Shown here piece by piece: positions 11,911 to 22,657 of a DNA stretch of 64,000 bases (the stretch's first letter is position 1; each line of letters begins with the position of its first letter). The DNA comes from Thelephora terrestris. Taxonomy: Eukaryota > Basidiomycota > Agaricomycetes > Thelephorales > Thelephoraceae. The position numbers and the translations under genes are program-made. The stretch lies in the NCBI GenBank assembly GCA_015956445.1, contig WIUZ02000014.1, positions 62,001 to 126,000 on the forward strand, read 5' to 3'. The notes beneath the pieces are model-generated. The model made no database searches. It was not told the DNA's origin and saw nothing but the letters and a program-made list of their open reading frames with translations.

Positions 11911-12205
11911 CGAAAGCCCAGCGGGTTAGTGACCCGTGGGCCTTTTGGTCGTGCACGCTATAGGCTGGCCCTGTTGGTATGAGAAGTATGTGGTGGATCC
12001 AGGTTGAAAGGCGGGAGCACGAACACTATGTGGGAGGCATAGCTATGCCGCAACACGACGATTAGAAAGTACAAACCCCGAAACATCGTCATGATGTCGT
12101 TACAGTTGCGTATATAAGCGTGTTTACTACGAATACTAAAGGGACTAAGGTAGAGAAGAATGTCGAACGATATCCAAAATAATAAAAAATCCAGAGGCTC
12201 GGGAG
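11911..12205. other. Convergent 3' intergenic region, CDK8 / NT-C2 gene
   Basis: About 295 bp between two converging genes. It contains both terminators; no separate gene is seen. A TATATAAG string near 12108 has no suitably placed gene start. Confidence 0.5.
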
Positions 12206-13610
12206 CTAGCTTGTACTGGAAGCAACGGATTTGTTACTTGGCACCCGTCCCCCTCTCCACCAAGGGCGCGATTTGTCTGATGCACGAGTGCTGGAGCTCG
12301 CGGAGCATTCACTCGAGATAAGTGAAGGGGCGGGCTCAACAGAAGTTCGATCACTCTCGATTGAAGGCTGCTCAGTTGGAGTGGAGGGGACGTCCCTGGT
12401 GAAAGGGGTTATCGTATGGGAAGGGATGGGGTTGAACAATGTCTCAATCAGGAACTCTGTTTCTCGAATGCCACCGGAAGATGCGAGGCCATCAAAGGAA
12501 GGAAAATGCTGTTTGAGGTTGTACCTTTCCTCTGGGTCGTTATCTGGGTCTTCTATGAACTCCAATTCACGAAGGAACCGAGCGCGATGAAAACCAGGGT
12601 TGGCAAGAAGACCAGTTACTTGGGCAAGAATTTCTCCCTTCTGAAGAGGAGGAGCCTTGTAGTTAACCTCTCCCCCCACATGTTCCAAATCGATCGTGAG
12701 CTAGGAGGAAACGGTTCAAAGCAGTTCTGCACATCAGAAATGTGGAACTCACCTGCAGCGTGGCGTTTGTCTTACTCTCTCGTAACAGATGCCGGCGGGT
12801 GATAGGACCAACGTCAACATACTCGGCTAGATTGAGATAGACAACACCAAAACGTGGGCGCTGAGGTTGATATTGTTCGCCAGGGTCGGTTTTCTAGAAA
12901 TACACTCAACTTTTGCGTTGGATGCTGGGTTCATGAGGGCACGATACCTGTAGTACGGTCAACTTCAGTTCGCTCGAGTGTAGGTCGAGTGTTTCACGGT
13001 CAACATCCATGCGAATAATGAGCGCAACGTGGTGATCCCAGGTAGCCGTGTGGTCGGAAAGCTCGGTCCAAGGAGTCATCCCGCGACCATCGGAATGCAT
13101 TCCATGTGTTGCAGGCGTCAAAGATGGCGTTCCACTCGGAGATGCGAATAAGAACGAGGATGACGATGATTTGGTACCAGCAGTGGATGGGTGATCATGA
13201 GAGTTGCCAGGGTCTGGAGTATCCCGACCAGCGGCACCGTTTGTAGACCAAGGGTAAGCAGACTGAGTGATAGGGGAATCTTCACCATCAAGGAAGTAGT
13301 CCTTGGACTTGCCCTTGAGGGTCATGGTGGCGGAAGACGAGTTGGCCTTCATCTTGGATAGTAGTCCGCTGTGATTTCCACCTGGGGATTGAACGTTTCT
13401 GAATCGCCACCTGACTGCGAAATCGCCACCAAGAAAGGGCACGTTGCTTATCTGTCGGATATGTAGCTTTACTTTGAAGAGCGCGTGCTTGGGAAGGATG
13501 TTAAAGAGGTGAGAGCGGAACGAAGGACCCGCCGAGTGTGTTTGGGAGGTAGATGACGAGTATTCAGATGGCGTAGATGGCCTGGATGATACCCTGGAAC
13601 GAGAGGGCAT
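12206..13610 (-). CDS. NT-C2 (EEIG1/EHBP1 N-terminal C2) domain protein
   Basis: Conserved fungal protein with an N-terminal C2 domain of the EEIG1/EHBP1 type, which in animals links membranes to Rab GTPases and actin. The start MPSRSRVSSRPSTP (ATG at 13610) precedes HALFKVKLHIRQISNVPFLG and DFAVRWRFRNVQSPG, then a Ser/Gly/Pro-rich insert (about 13050-13380), then WDHHVALIIRMDVDRETLDL and SSELKLTVLQ. After introns the domain ends with RPRFGVVYLNLAEYVDVG, TRRHLLRESKTNATLQ and MEHVGGEVNYKAPPLQKGEI. The C-terminal 120 residues are Ser/Thr/Pro-rich. It is head-to-head with GWT1. The precise cellular role in fungi is not known to me. Confidence 0.85.
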
Positions 13611-13813
13611 CGCGTCAGGAAACAGGGAGAAGAGAGGCCTAACAAGGCGCTCTGGGGCAACAGGGCATTCCCCAATCGGCGCGACTGGTTTCGGGTTTGA
13701 GAGTGCGATCCGAGCTACGATCGGCCCCAGTCGAGGCCCGCCTGCCAAGACGACGCCGGCGCCCGTGGCCACCGCTTCCCGACAACGACAACGAAGACGA
13801 CCTCGGACCGATA
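13611..13813. promoter_or_regulatory. Shared NT-C2 / GWT1 divergent promoter
   Basis: 203 bp between opposed start codons. The minus-strand frame runs open through the whole interval, but no upstream Met gives a family match, so I treat it as leader sequence. Confidence 0.5.
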
Positions 13814-15720
13814 ATGTCGGACTACAAGGCCTCGAAAGAGGCTTTCGTCTCCGGAGCGACTGGCTCATCCATAACCCACATAAACATGATATCCGCCGTT
13901 GCACTGGTATGTTTTCCGCCTTTGCTGGTGCACATCTTTCATTGTAGTCTGACCAGAGCGCACCCTTAGTCTTCTATCGCCTTGTACTCAGCCCTCAGAT
14001 CCCGTTTACCCCCCTCAAAGTCATTGGTGTTCCCTGCGGAATGGCTGTTACTGGTGGCACCGCTCCTTCTTTCGATGACGCTCTTTGCAAATTCTCCCGG
14101 GATGCTTTCTCTGGTCTTAATTTTTCCCACCGCTCTTTTGCTGATAGTGCCTCGCCGTGAATCGGGCACACCCTTACCGTCTAATTTGAGGACACCTTCC
14201 CCCAATCGCGCACAATACGCACCAACTTCGCCTCATGATCAACAGTCACCAATAGTCCAACTTCCAGCTCTGACGACGTATAGAGCCCACATGATGTTGA
14301 TGACCGTCCTCTCGATACTCGCCGTTGATTTTCCTGTGTTTCCTCGTTCGTTGGCCAAGTGCGAGACATACGGAGTTTCCCTTGTGAGTACAGCCCAGCA
14401 ATTTTACTCAACAATTCGCCTAATCGCTTGGGACTTCATAGATGGATCTGGGTGTGGGTTCGTTCGTGTTTTCACAAGGAATAGTTTCCGCGGCACCGAT
14501 TACAAAGTCCCCGGATCATTTATCTTCTCCACTAAGGCCAAAGATCGCCAAGGCACTACGGAGATCCCTACCAATATGGATTCTAGGCTTCTTGCGTTTA
14601 ATCGCAGTAAAACTGTCCGGCTATCCTGTGAGTAAACAATAAGGAACGTTCTCCAAAAATCTCAGAGAGCTCTAGGAACACGAATCCGAATACGGCACCC
14701 ACTGGAATTTTTTCTTCACAATGGGTACAATCCCCGTTATCGAAGTCCTTTTGCACCCCATCATCCCATTCGCTCCTGTTTCAATGATTGCGATTGCGAT
14801 AGCCTTGTGTGGGTCTTCATACTTGTCCAAGGTCTCGTAACGCTCAATCTCGGTATCTAGTTCATCAGGTAGCATTATCTGTGGCAGGATGGAGGGAGTT
14901 CGTCCTCTTTGCTCCTAGGTCAAACCTCCTCCGTGCCAATAAGGAAGGGATCGTTTCCCTTTTTGGATACCTCGCCATTCACCTCTTGGGTCTCTCGACT
15001 GGGACCATGATTCTCCCACCCTCACCTTCATATTTCCGCAGACAACAACTCGAGAGGCTCGATGCTCGATCCCGGAGAGACAGTAACGCCAGGCTGACGG
15101 CACCGTCTAGTATGGGCTCTCAGCGCGAAGACGATAAGACTGCAACTGAGCTTGCCGCATACGCGATCCTTTGGTGGTCTTTCCTAGGCCTGAGCTCTTT
15201 CTTCGCTAGCGTCGCTGGCGTCTCGCGTCGTCTGGTAACTTTCATCGTCCGCTCTTCCTCACTATGCTTACTTCGGATAGGTCAACCTGCCTTATATCCT
15301 GTGGGTGGCGGCATTCAACACCTCCTTTATCCTCGCGTATATTTTGTTAGATCTTTTCTTTTTCCCTTCACCCCTGTCCAAGTCTATTTATTCCCCAACA
15401 TCTAAGCTGAAGGTGCCGAAGGATAGACGGAAAGCCTCCACCGAATCCCAGACTCAACCCGTGAAGGACGCACCAGTGTTATTGCATGCGATCAATCAGA
15501 ACGGACTCTCTGTGTTCTTGCTCGTGAGTGCGATTTACAGTCTTGGGTGGGCTGGAACTGATTGAGACCACAGGCAAACGTATCAACGGGCCTGGTTAAC
15601 CTCGTGTTTCCCACGATGTACACGAATGACGTGTCTGCGATGGTTATTCTGAGTATTTATTCAATTGGTGTCTGCCTATTTGCGTGGATAACGAGGGACC
15701 GGAGGCTTTGGAAATTCTAA
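13814..15720 (+). CDS. GWT1: GPI-anchor inositol acyltransferase Gwt1 (PIG-W)
   Basis: ER membrane enzyme that acylates the inositol of glucosaminyl-phosphatidylinositol, an early step in GPI-anchor synthesis. The start [20 protein letters not shown], then [10 protein letters not shown], matches the Gwt1 N-terminus (K-x-x-F-V-x-G-x-x-G-x-S-I). Hydrophobic segments recur across 13900-15715 (for example [37 protein letters not shown] and [11 protein letters not shown]). Also visible are the Gwt1 motif [19 protein letters not shown], then LDVGVGSFVF-like and VPYS(W)NF-like elements. About five introns interrupt the frame. The last exon ends RDRRLWKF. Gwt1 acts on precursors of GPI-anchored wall proteins, which fits its CHS5 and FKS1 neighbours. 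Confidence 0.9.
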
Positions 15721-15920
15721 CTTAAGTTAGACTGAATACTTGCCAAGGGCAATACTTACATAGGTCAAATACATAATTGCAATCATAAAAAATCGTGGGA
15801 GTTGTAATCGGCAATTTGCGGCGGTTGAAGCTGCAGTTCGCCTCTCTGGTTCTGCTCCAGCGACCTTGCAGCCCACAGCGAGGCGGATTGAATCGTCTCC
15901 CTCCTATCCCAACGACGACG

Positions 15921-18900
15921 ATGGCCTCCTCAGGACATCGTAGTCATGATGACTACACCCCTTCCCCTCCCTCCTCCGACCCACACGACCCTTTTGGCTC
16001 CCAACAGAACCACCAAAGATTCTACGACGACAGCTCCGAGGACCCTTATGCCCACCGTGATACTTACGCCTCGGACAATGGCGGTCACGACTACCAGGAT
16101 GGAGAACGTGATTATGATTATTACCGTGTGTCATTTATTGGAGCATTCCGCTGCCCGACGACGCCCTATTAACACTCCTTAAAGCTCAAATAGAGTCCGA
16201 TTCAGAGAACGATCCCTACGGTAGACGCTACGAACCTTCAACTGAGTCGTTTAACGTTCCCCGCTTGGGAATTTCCGAGTCTTCAACCCCAACGGTCCTC
16301 GATTTTGGTGGTGGCACTGGGGATGCGTATCCCTCCTGGTCCACCGAGCGTCATGCCCCGCTATCCAAGGAAGAAATCGAAGACATCTTCCTAGATCTCA
16401 CCCAGAAGTTTGGATTTCAGAAGGATTCGATGAGGAATATGGTGGGTACCAGTCACATTGACCCAAGCTATGGGCGTTCATCCCCTTTCATCCCCTATCT
16501 GTCCATTAGTTTGATTTCACTATGCAACTACTCGACTCTCGAGCGTCCCGAATGTCTCCAGATCAAGCACTCTCCACGCTCCATGCGGACTACATTGGCG
16601 GTCAGAACGCCAATTACCGTAAATGGTATTTTGCCGCCCAACTTGACCTCGACGATGCCGTTGGTCAAACTCAGAATCCTGGTCTCCGTCGCCTCGGCTC
16701 TACAAAATCCAACAGGGGCCTCAAGAAGGGCGCTTCTGTTAAGTCCCTCCATAGTGCTACCGAGCGGTGGAGACAGGCTATGAACAACATGTCCCAGTAT
16801 GATAGGATGCGACAGATTGCGCTATACCTACTCTGCTGGGGGGAGGCCGCCCAGGTTCGCTTTGTACCCGAATGCCTGTGTTTCATCTTCAAGTGCGCAG
16901 ATGATTATTATCGATCCCCGGAGTGCCAGAGCCGTGTCCGACCGGTTGATGAAGGCCTCTACCTCCAGAGTGTCATTAAACCGCTGTATCGATTCATCCG
17001 GGATCAGGGATACGAAGTCGTCGATGGAAGGTTCGTTCGCAGAGAGAAGGATCACGCCGACATCATTGGGTACGATGACGTCAACCAACTGTTCTGGTAT
17101 CCCGAGGGTATCGCACGGATCGTCTTGAACGACAATGCAAGTTCCCTCCACTGTCGTGCCAGGCGTACACTGACTTGGTCCCTTCACAGAGTCGACTTGT
17201 GGATCTTCCCCCATCCCAGAGGTTTATGAAGTTCAACAAAATCCAGTGGGAACGGGCATTCTTCAAGACATACTTCGAGAAACGGTCGTTTGGGCATTGG
17301 CTAGTCAACTTCAACCGCATATGGGTCATCCACATCAGTGTCTACTGGTTCTACACCGCCTACAACTCCCCCAAGGTCTACAACGGTGCTCGTTCTTCGC
17401 CCACGAGGTGGTCAGCAACTGCTCTTGGCGGTGCAGTGGCTACTGCAATCATGATCGCCGCCACCATTGCCGAATTTTCCTACATCCCCACCACCTGGAA
17501 CAACACCTCCCATCTCACTCGCCGACTCCTCTTCCTCCTAGTCACATTCGCCCTCACAGCCGGTCCGACCATCTACATTGCAATAGCAGAAAGCCAGACT
17601 CCGAACCAAACTGTACCCCTCATCCTTGGAATCGTCCAGTTCTTTATCTCCGTGGTCGCGACGCTTATTTTCGCCATCATGCCATCTGGCCGGATGTTCG
17701 GGGATCGTGTTGCCGGCAAGTCGAGAAAGTATCTCGCTAGCCAAACCTTCACCGCAAGCTATCCCTCCATGACAACCCAACAACGGATATGCTCCATTCT
17801 TCTTTGGTCCCTTGTTTTTGGTTGCAAATTCACAGAATCCTATTGGTTCTTGACGCTCTCCTTCCGACAATCAATCGAAGTCATGGTGGGCATGAAAGTT
17901 GAGGCCTGCAACGATAAGTACTTCGGTGCCGCTCTTTGCAGAAACCAAGTCGCTTTCACCTTGACTATCATGTATGCCATGGACCTCGTGCTCTTTTTCT
18001 TGGACACCTTCCTGTGGTGGATCATCTGGAACGTTATCTTCTCCATCACGCGCTCTTTTTTCCTAGGCCTTTCCATCTGGACACCATGGCGCGAGATTTA
18101 CACTCGGTTACCCAAGAGGATTTACTCTAAGCTTCTTTCAACCCCGGAGCTAGAGACCAAGTATAAACCTAAGGTTTGCGTCTATTGAGTACCTCAGGAT
18201 TACTTTAGCCACTTATCACTTGGTCTCCAGGTTCTCGTGTCACAGATCTGGAATGCCATCATCATTTCGATGTATCGCGAACACCTCCTCTCCATCGACC
18301 ATGTCCAAAAGCTCCTCTACCATCAAGTTGACACCGCTGACGGCCGACGCAGTTTGAGGGCGCCACCTTTCTTCATTTCTCAGTCGGATCCTGGGTTCAA
18401 GGGCGAGTTCTTGCCAAAGGACGGAGAAGCTGAACGTCGAATCTCTTTCTTTGCTCAATCTCTCACCACCGCCATGCCCCGATCAGTTCCCGTCGACGCC
18501 ATGCCGACGTTTACTGTCCTAACACCTCACTATAGCGAAAAGGTCGACCTCAGTTTCTTTGGTCACAGCTCCTACTGACGTTTTCCCAGATTCTGTTGTC
18601 TTTGAGGGAAATCATTCGCGAGGAGGATCAAAACACCAGGGTCACGCTTCTCGAATATCTGAAGCAGCTGCACTCCGTTGAGTGGGACAACTTCGTCAAA
18701 GACACAATGATTCTTGCAGAGGAATCGGCAATGTACAACGGACCCACTCCACTCGGCGACGAAAAGGTCTCCAAGACAGATGACCTTCCCTTTTACTGCA
18801 TCGGGTTCAAGAGTTCCTCTCCGGAGTTCACGCTTCGTACCAGGATCTGGTCCTCGCTTCGTGCCCAGACCCTCTATCGAACTGTTTCCGGTATGATGAA

Positions 18901-21841
18901 TTATGGGAAAGCCATAAAACTTCTATACCGCGTCGAAAACCCCGAAGTCGTTCAAACCTTTGGTGGAAACACTGACAAACTTGAACGCGAGTTGGAATCA
19001 ATGGCGCGGCGAAAGTTCAAGTTCATCGTTTCCATGCAACGGTATTCGAAGTTCAATAAGGAGGAACACGAGAACGCGGAATTCCTGCTCCGTGCGTACC
19101 CCGAGCTCCAGATCGCATACCTTGAGGAGGAACCAGCCAGGAAGGAGGGGGGAGATCCTCGACTATTTTCTTCGCTCATCGATGGTCACTCCGAGTTCGA
19201 CCAGCACACTGGAAAGAGGCGGCCAAAGTTCCGGATTGAACTTCCTGGTAATCCCATCCTCGGGGACGGAAAGTCAGACAATCAGAACCACGCCATCATT
19301 TTTTACCGTGGAGAATACCTCCAGTTGATCGATGCGAACCAAGACAATTACCTGGAGGAATGTCTCAAGATTCGCAACGTCCTCGGCGAATTCGAGGAAT
19401 ACTACGTCTCCGGTGAAAGTCCCTACGCACACTGGGGTAACAAGGAATTCAAGCAGTCGCCCGTTGCTATCGTTGGAGCCCGCGAGTACATCTTCTCTGA
19501 GAATATCGGAATTTTGGGAGACTTGGCTGCTGGGAAGGAACAGACATTCGGCACCCTCACCGCCCGTTCTCTCTCGTGGCTCGGCGGGAAGCTTCACTAC
19601 GGCCACCCTGATTTCCTCAATGCAATCTACATGACCACACGAGGCGGCGTCTCCAAGGCGCAGAAAGGACTCCATCTCAATGAGGATATCTACGCTGGTA
19701 TGAACGCCTTTGGACGTGGGGGACGTATCAAGCACACGGAATACTACCAATGCGGCAAAGGTCGAGACCTCGGTTTTGGCACGATTCTCAACTTCATGAC
19801 CAAGATTGGGACCGGCATGGGTGAACAGATGTTGAGCAGAGAGTACTACTACCTTGGCACGCAACTACCCATTGACCGTTTCCTGACCTTCTACTACGCC
19901 CACCCTGGATTCCAGATCAACAACATCTTGATCATCCTGTCGGTCCAGGTGTTCGTTGTGACCCGTGAGTATTTATCAATTTGATACTATCCTTCGTTGA
20001 CCTCACACAATCGCAGTGGTCTTTATGGGAACATTGAACTCGTCTCTCGTCGTCTGTGAATACGATAACAATGGTCAATTGTTGAACGGGGCCAATGGTT
20101 GCTACTTTCTCACTCCCGTATTCGACTGGATCACACGCTGCATCATCAGCATTTTTTTGGTATTCATGATCGCATTCCTTCCACTATTCCTTCAAGGTAA
20201 GCCAAAGCCAGTGTTGACTTCACCTCTTATGGCCTAATCCCTTCTCAGAGCTCACGGAAAGAGGTGCCGGGAAGGCACTGCTGCGGTTAGGAAAACAATT
20301 CATGTCGATTTCCCCTGCATTCGAGGTTTTCGCCACTCGTATATCGTCGCACTCCATCACAAGCAACTTGATCTTCGGTGGAGCCCGTTATATCGCTACA
20401 GGCCGAGGATTCGCGACAACCAGGATTTCGTTCAGCATCCTCTTCTCTCGGTTCGCTGGCCCAAGCATCTACCTTGGTATGAGGACCCTAATCATGCTCC
20501 TCTATGTGACCATGACCTTATGGATCACATGGATCATATATTTCTGGGTATCGATCCTGGCCCTTTGCGTTGCTCCGTTCCTGTTCAATCCCCACCAATT
20601 CGCATTTTCTGATTTCTTCATTGATTACCGGTGAGACTCTCGTGCTCACCCCACCGACTGACTGGCTTATCATCCTTCCAGGGAGTTCTTGAGATGGATG
20701 TCACGGGGCAACTCTCGATCGCATAACAGCTCTTGGATCGGATACTGTCGCCTGTCGAGGACGATGATTACTGGGTACAAGAAAAAGAGGTTGGGGCATC
20801 CGTCTGAGAAGCTCTCCGGTGATGTCCCTCGAGCAACTTGGAGGGCAGTTTTCTTTTCGGAGATCATCTGGCCTATCGTGATGGCTGTGATTTTCACGAT
20901 CGCCTACATGTTCGTGAAATCGTTCCCCGATCCTGACGGCAATCAACCACCTAGCCCCCTCCTCCGCATTGCCGTCATTTCGGTTGGACCAATCGTCTGG
21001 AACGCGGGCGTGCTTGTTGCTCAATTCCTCGTCTCATTGTTCTTGGGACCTATGCTTGACCCCACATTCCCCAAGTTTGGTTCTACCATGGCCTTCATTG
21101 CTCACGCTCTTGGATTGCTTGGGATGATCGCGTTCTTCGAATTCCTGGTACGCCGTCCGACACCTCTTCTCCAGTAACACGTTCTCACCAGAATCTTTTT
21201 GTATCCAGTGGTTTTTGGAACTCTGGGACGTCTCTCATGCTGTCCTCGGTCTGGTTGTCGTGATCTTCATTCAGCGCGCCATCTTCAAGATCTTAATCTC
21301 GGTGCTTTTGACCCGCGAGTTCAAACACGACGAGACCAACAAAGCTTGGTGGACCGGAAGGTGGTATGGAAGGAACCTCGGCGCACACGTCATGTCCCAG
21401 CCAGCTCGAGAATTCCTCGTCAAGATCATTGAACTCTCGTTGTGGAGCTCGGACTTCTTGATTGGACATGTTCTGCTATTCATGCTGGCGCCACCCATCC
21501 TGATTCCCTACGCCGACAAGCTGCATTCGACGTTGCTTTGTGAGTCACCCATGCCAACTCTCCCACTTTCTTGAAGCTGATTCTTTGCTCAGTCTGGTTG
21601 CGGCCCTCTAACCAAATCCATGCTCCGCTCTTCTCCGTAAAGCAAAAGAGACAACGACGCTGGATCGTAAGCACCTCCCTGCATTCCCTTTGAGTACCAT
21701 TGATATGAATTATGACTGCAGGTGATCAAGTATAGCATCATCTTCGTGCTCACCGCGATAGTGTTTGCTGCTTTGCTCGCTGCACCATTGATCTTGCACC
21801 AGGTCACACATTTTGACTGCGGCATCTGTCGTATGTTGTAA
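15921..21841 (+). CDS. FKS1: 1,3-beta-glucan synthase catalytic subunit (Fks1)
   Basis: Plasma-membrane enzyme polymerising UDP-glucose to beta-1,3-glucan (GT48). A hydrophilic N-terminus ([20 protein letters not shown]) leads to the FKS1 domain ([40 protein letters not shown]). A first group of membrane spans follows (17290-18080), then the large cytosolic core ([88 protein letters not shown]), and a second membrane group to the C-terminus [10 protein letters not shown]-like end. About 1,770 residues, normal for the family; many short introns. The inhibitor-sensitive hot spot 1 reads FLTLSFRQS (17847-17873) and hot spot 2 DWITRCII. The regulatory partner Rho1 is not encoded in this window. 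Confidence 0.96.
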
Positions 21842-22257
21842 TCGGGCATGTGTGCCGCTTTTGCACACGCGTCACCATATCGAGTTATGTAGACTTTCCC
21901 CTTTATCATATTATATCCCGCATACATGTCACGAACTCTTTCTTGTTCTTTCACGAATGGACAGTGTCCCATCCTTCTAGCCATCATCTACAGCTCGTCA
22001 AGCTTGACATCATTCACGCGTTTTTTGTAATGTACCCCGGACGAGCCGTACGACGTTCTTGGTAACGGACTTTTTATCTTCACTACATAGTCTCTAGTCT
22101 TGTATGTGAGACTGCTATCGCACTCCTAATGCCTGGATGTATTGATTCATAATGCATGATGTGTGGTATGGAGGTTTGTTTGGTCAAGACAAACAATCCC
22201 GGAACGGAGGAGTTGTAAAGCGTCCGAAACCCGCGTTCTGCTCATTCCTCCACAAAC
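21842..22257. other. Intergenic region FKS1 / bL28m
   Basis: 416 bp carrying the FKS1 3' end and the bL28m promoter. An open frame from 22152 overlaps the bL28m start in another phase and is not supported as coding. Confidence 0.5.
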
Positions 22258-22657
22258 ATGTTTGGTACGCGGGCATTACTCGCGTCGCTCAGCACTCCTT
22301 TCAAGCGCTCTCAACTTGGTCTATTTCACGGAAAAATGCGCCAATCCGGAAACAACGTACCATTTTCGAAGCACAAGACGAAGCGGACGTGGCTACCGAA
22401 CGTCCAACAGAAACGGCTCCGTTCAGACGTACTGGGAGAGAACATGAAATTGAAACTGACGACGCGAGCTCTGAAGACAATCAAGAAGGTGAATATCAAT
22501 GTTTGTTTTCTTACACCGTGGTACCTGACGGGGCTCGCCTTGCAAGTACGGCGGCCTAGATAATTACCTGCTGAACACGCAGACGGATTTACTCGGTCAG
22601 GAAGGAATGCGGTTACGCATCTTGGTGCGAGAACAAATGAACCTGAAAGGACTTTAA
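22258..22657 (+). CDS. MRPL24: Mitochondrial large ribosomal subunit protein bL28m
   Basis: Structural protein of the mitochondrial 54S subunit. Exon 1 (22258-22488) encodes a basic, amphipathic, presequence-like start MFGTRALLASLSTPFKRSQ, then LGLFHGKMRQSGNNVPFSKH and KTKRTWLPNVQQKRLRSDVL, the diagnostic bL28 core, then MKLKLTTRALKTIKK. An intron at 22489-22546 leads to exon 2 (22547-22657), YGGLDNYLLNTQTDLLGQEG to the stop. 113 residues, right for a fungal bL28m. Nothing is broken. Confidence 0.93.

Noticed and set aside
19274-19864. 196-codon antisense frame inside FKS1
   Set aside because: A shadow of the strongly codon-biased FKS1 exon; no independent signals.
22152-22559. Alternative frame overlapping bL28m
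   Set aside because: The other frame gives a complete, correctly spliced bL28m; this one has no family match.
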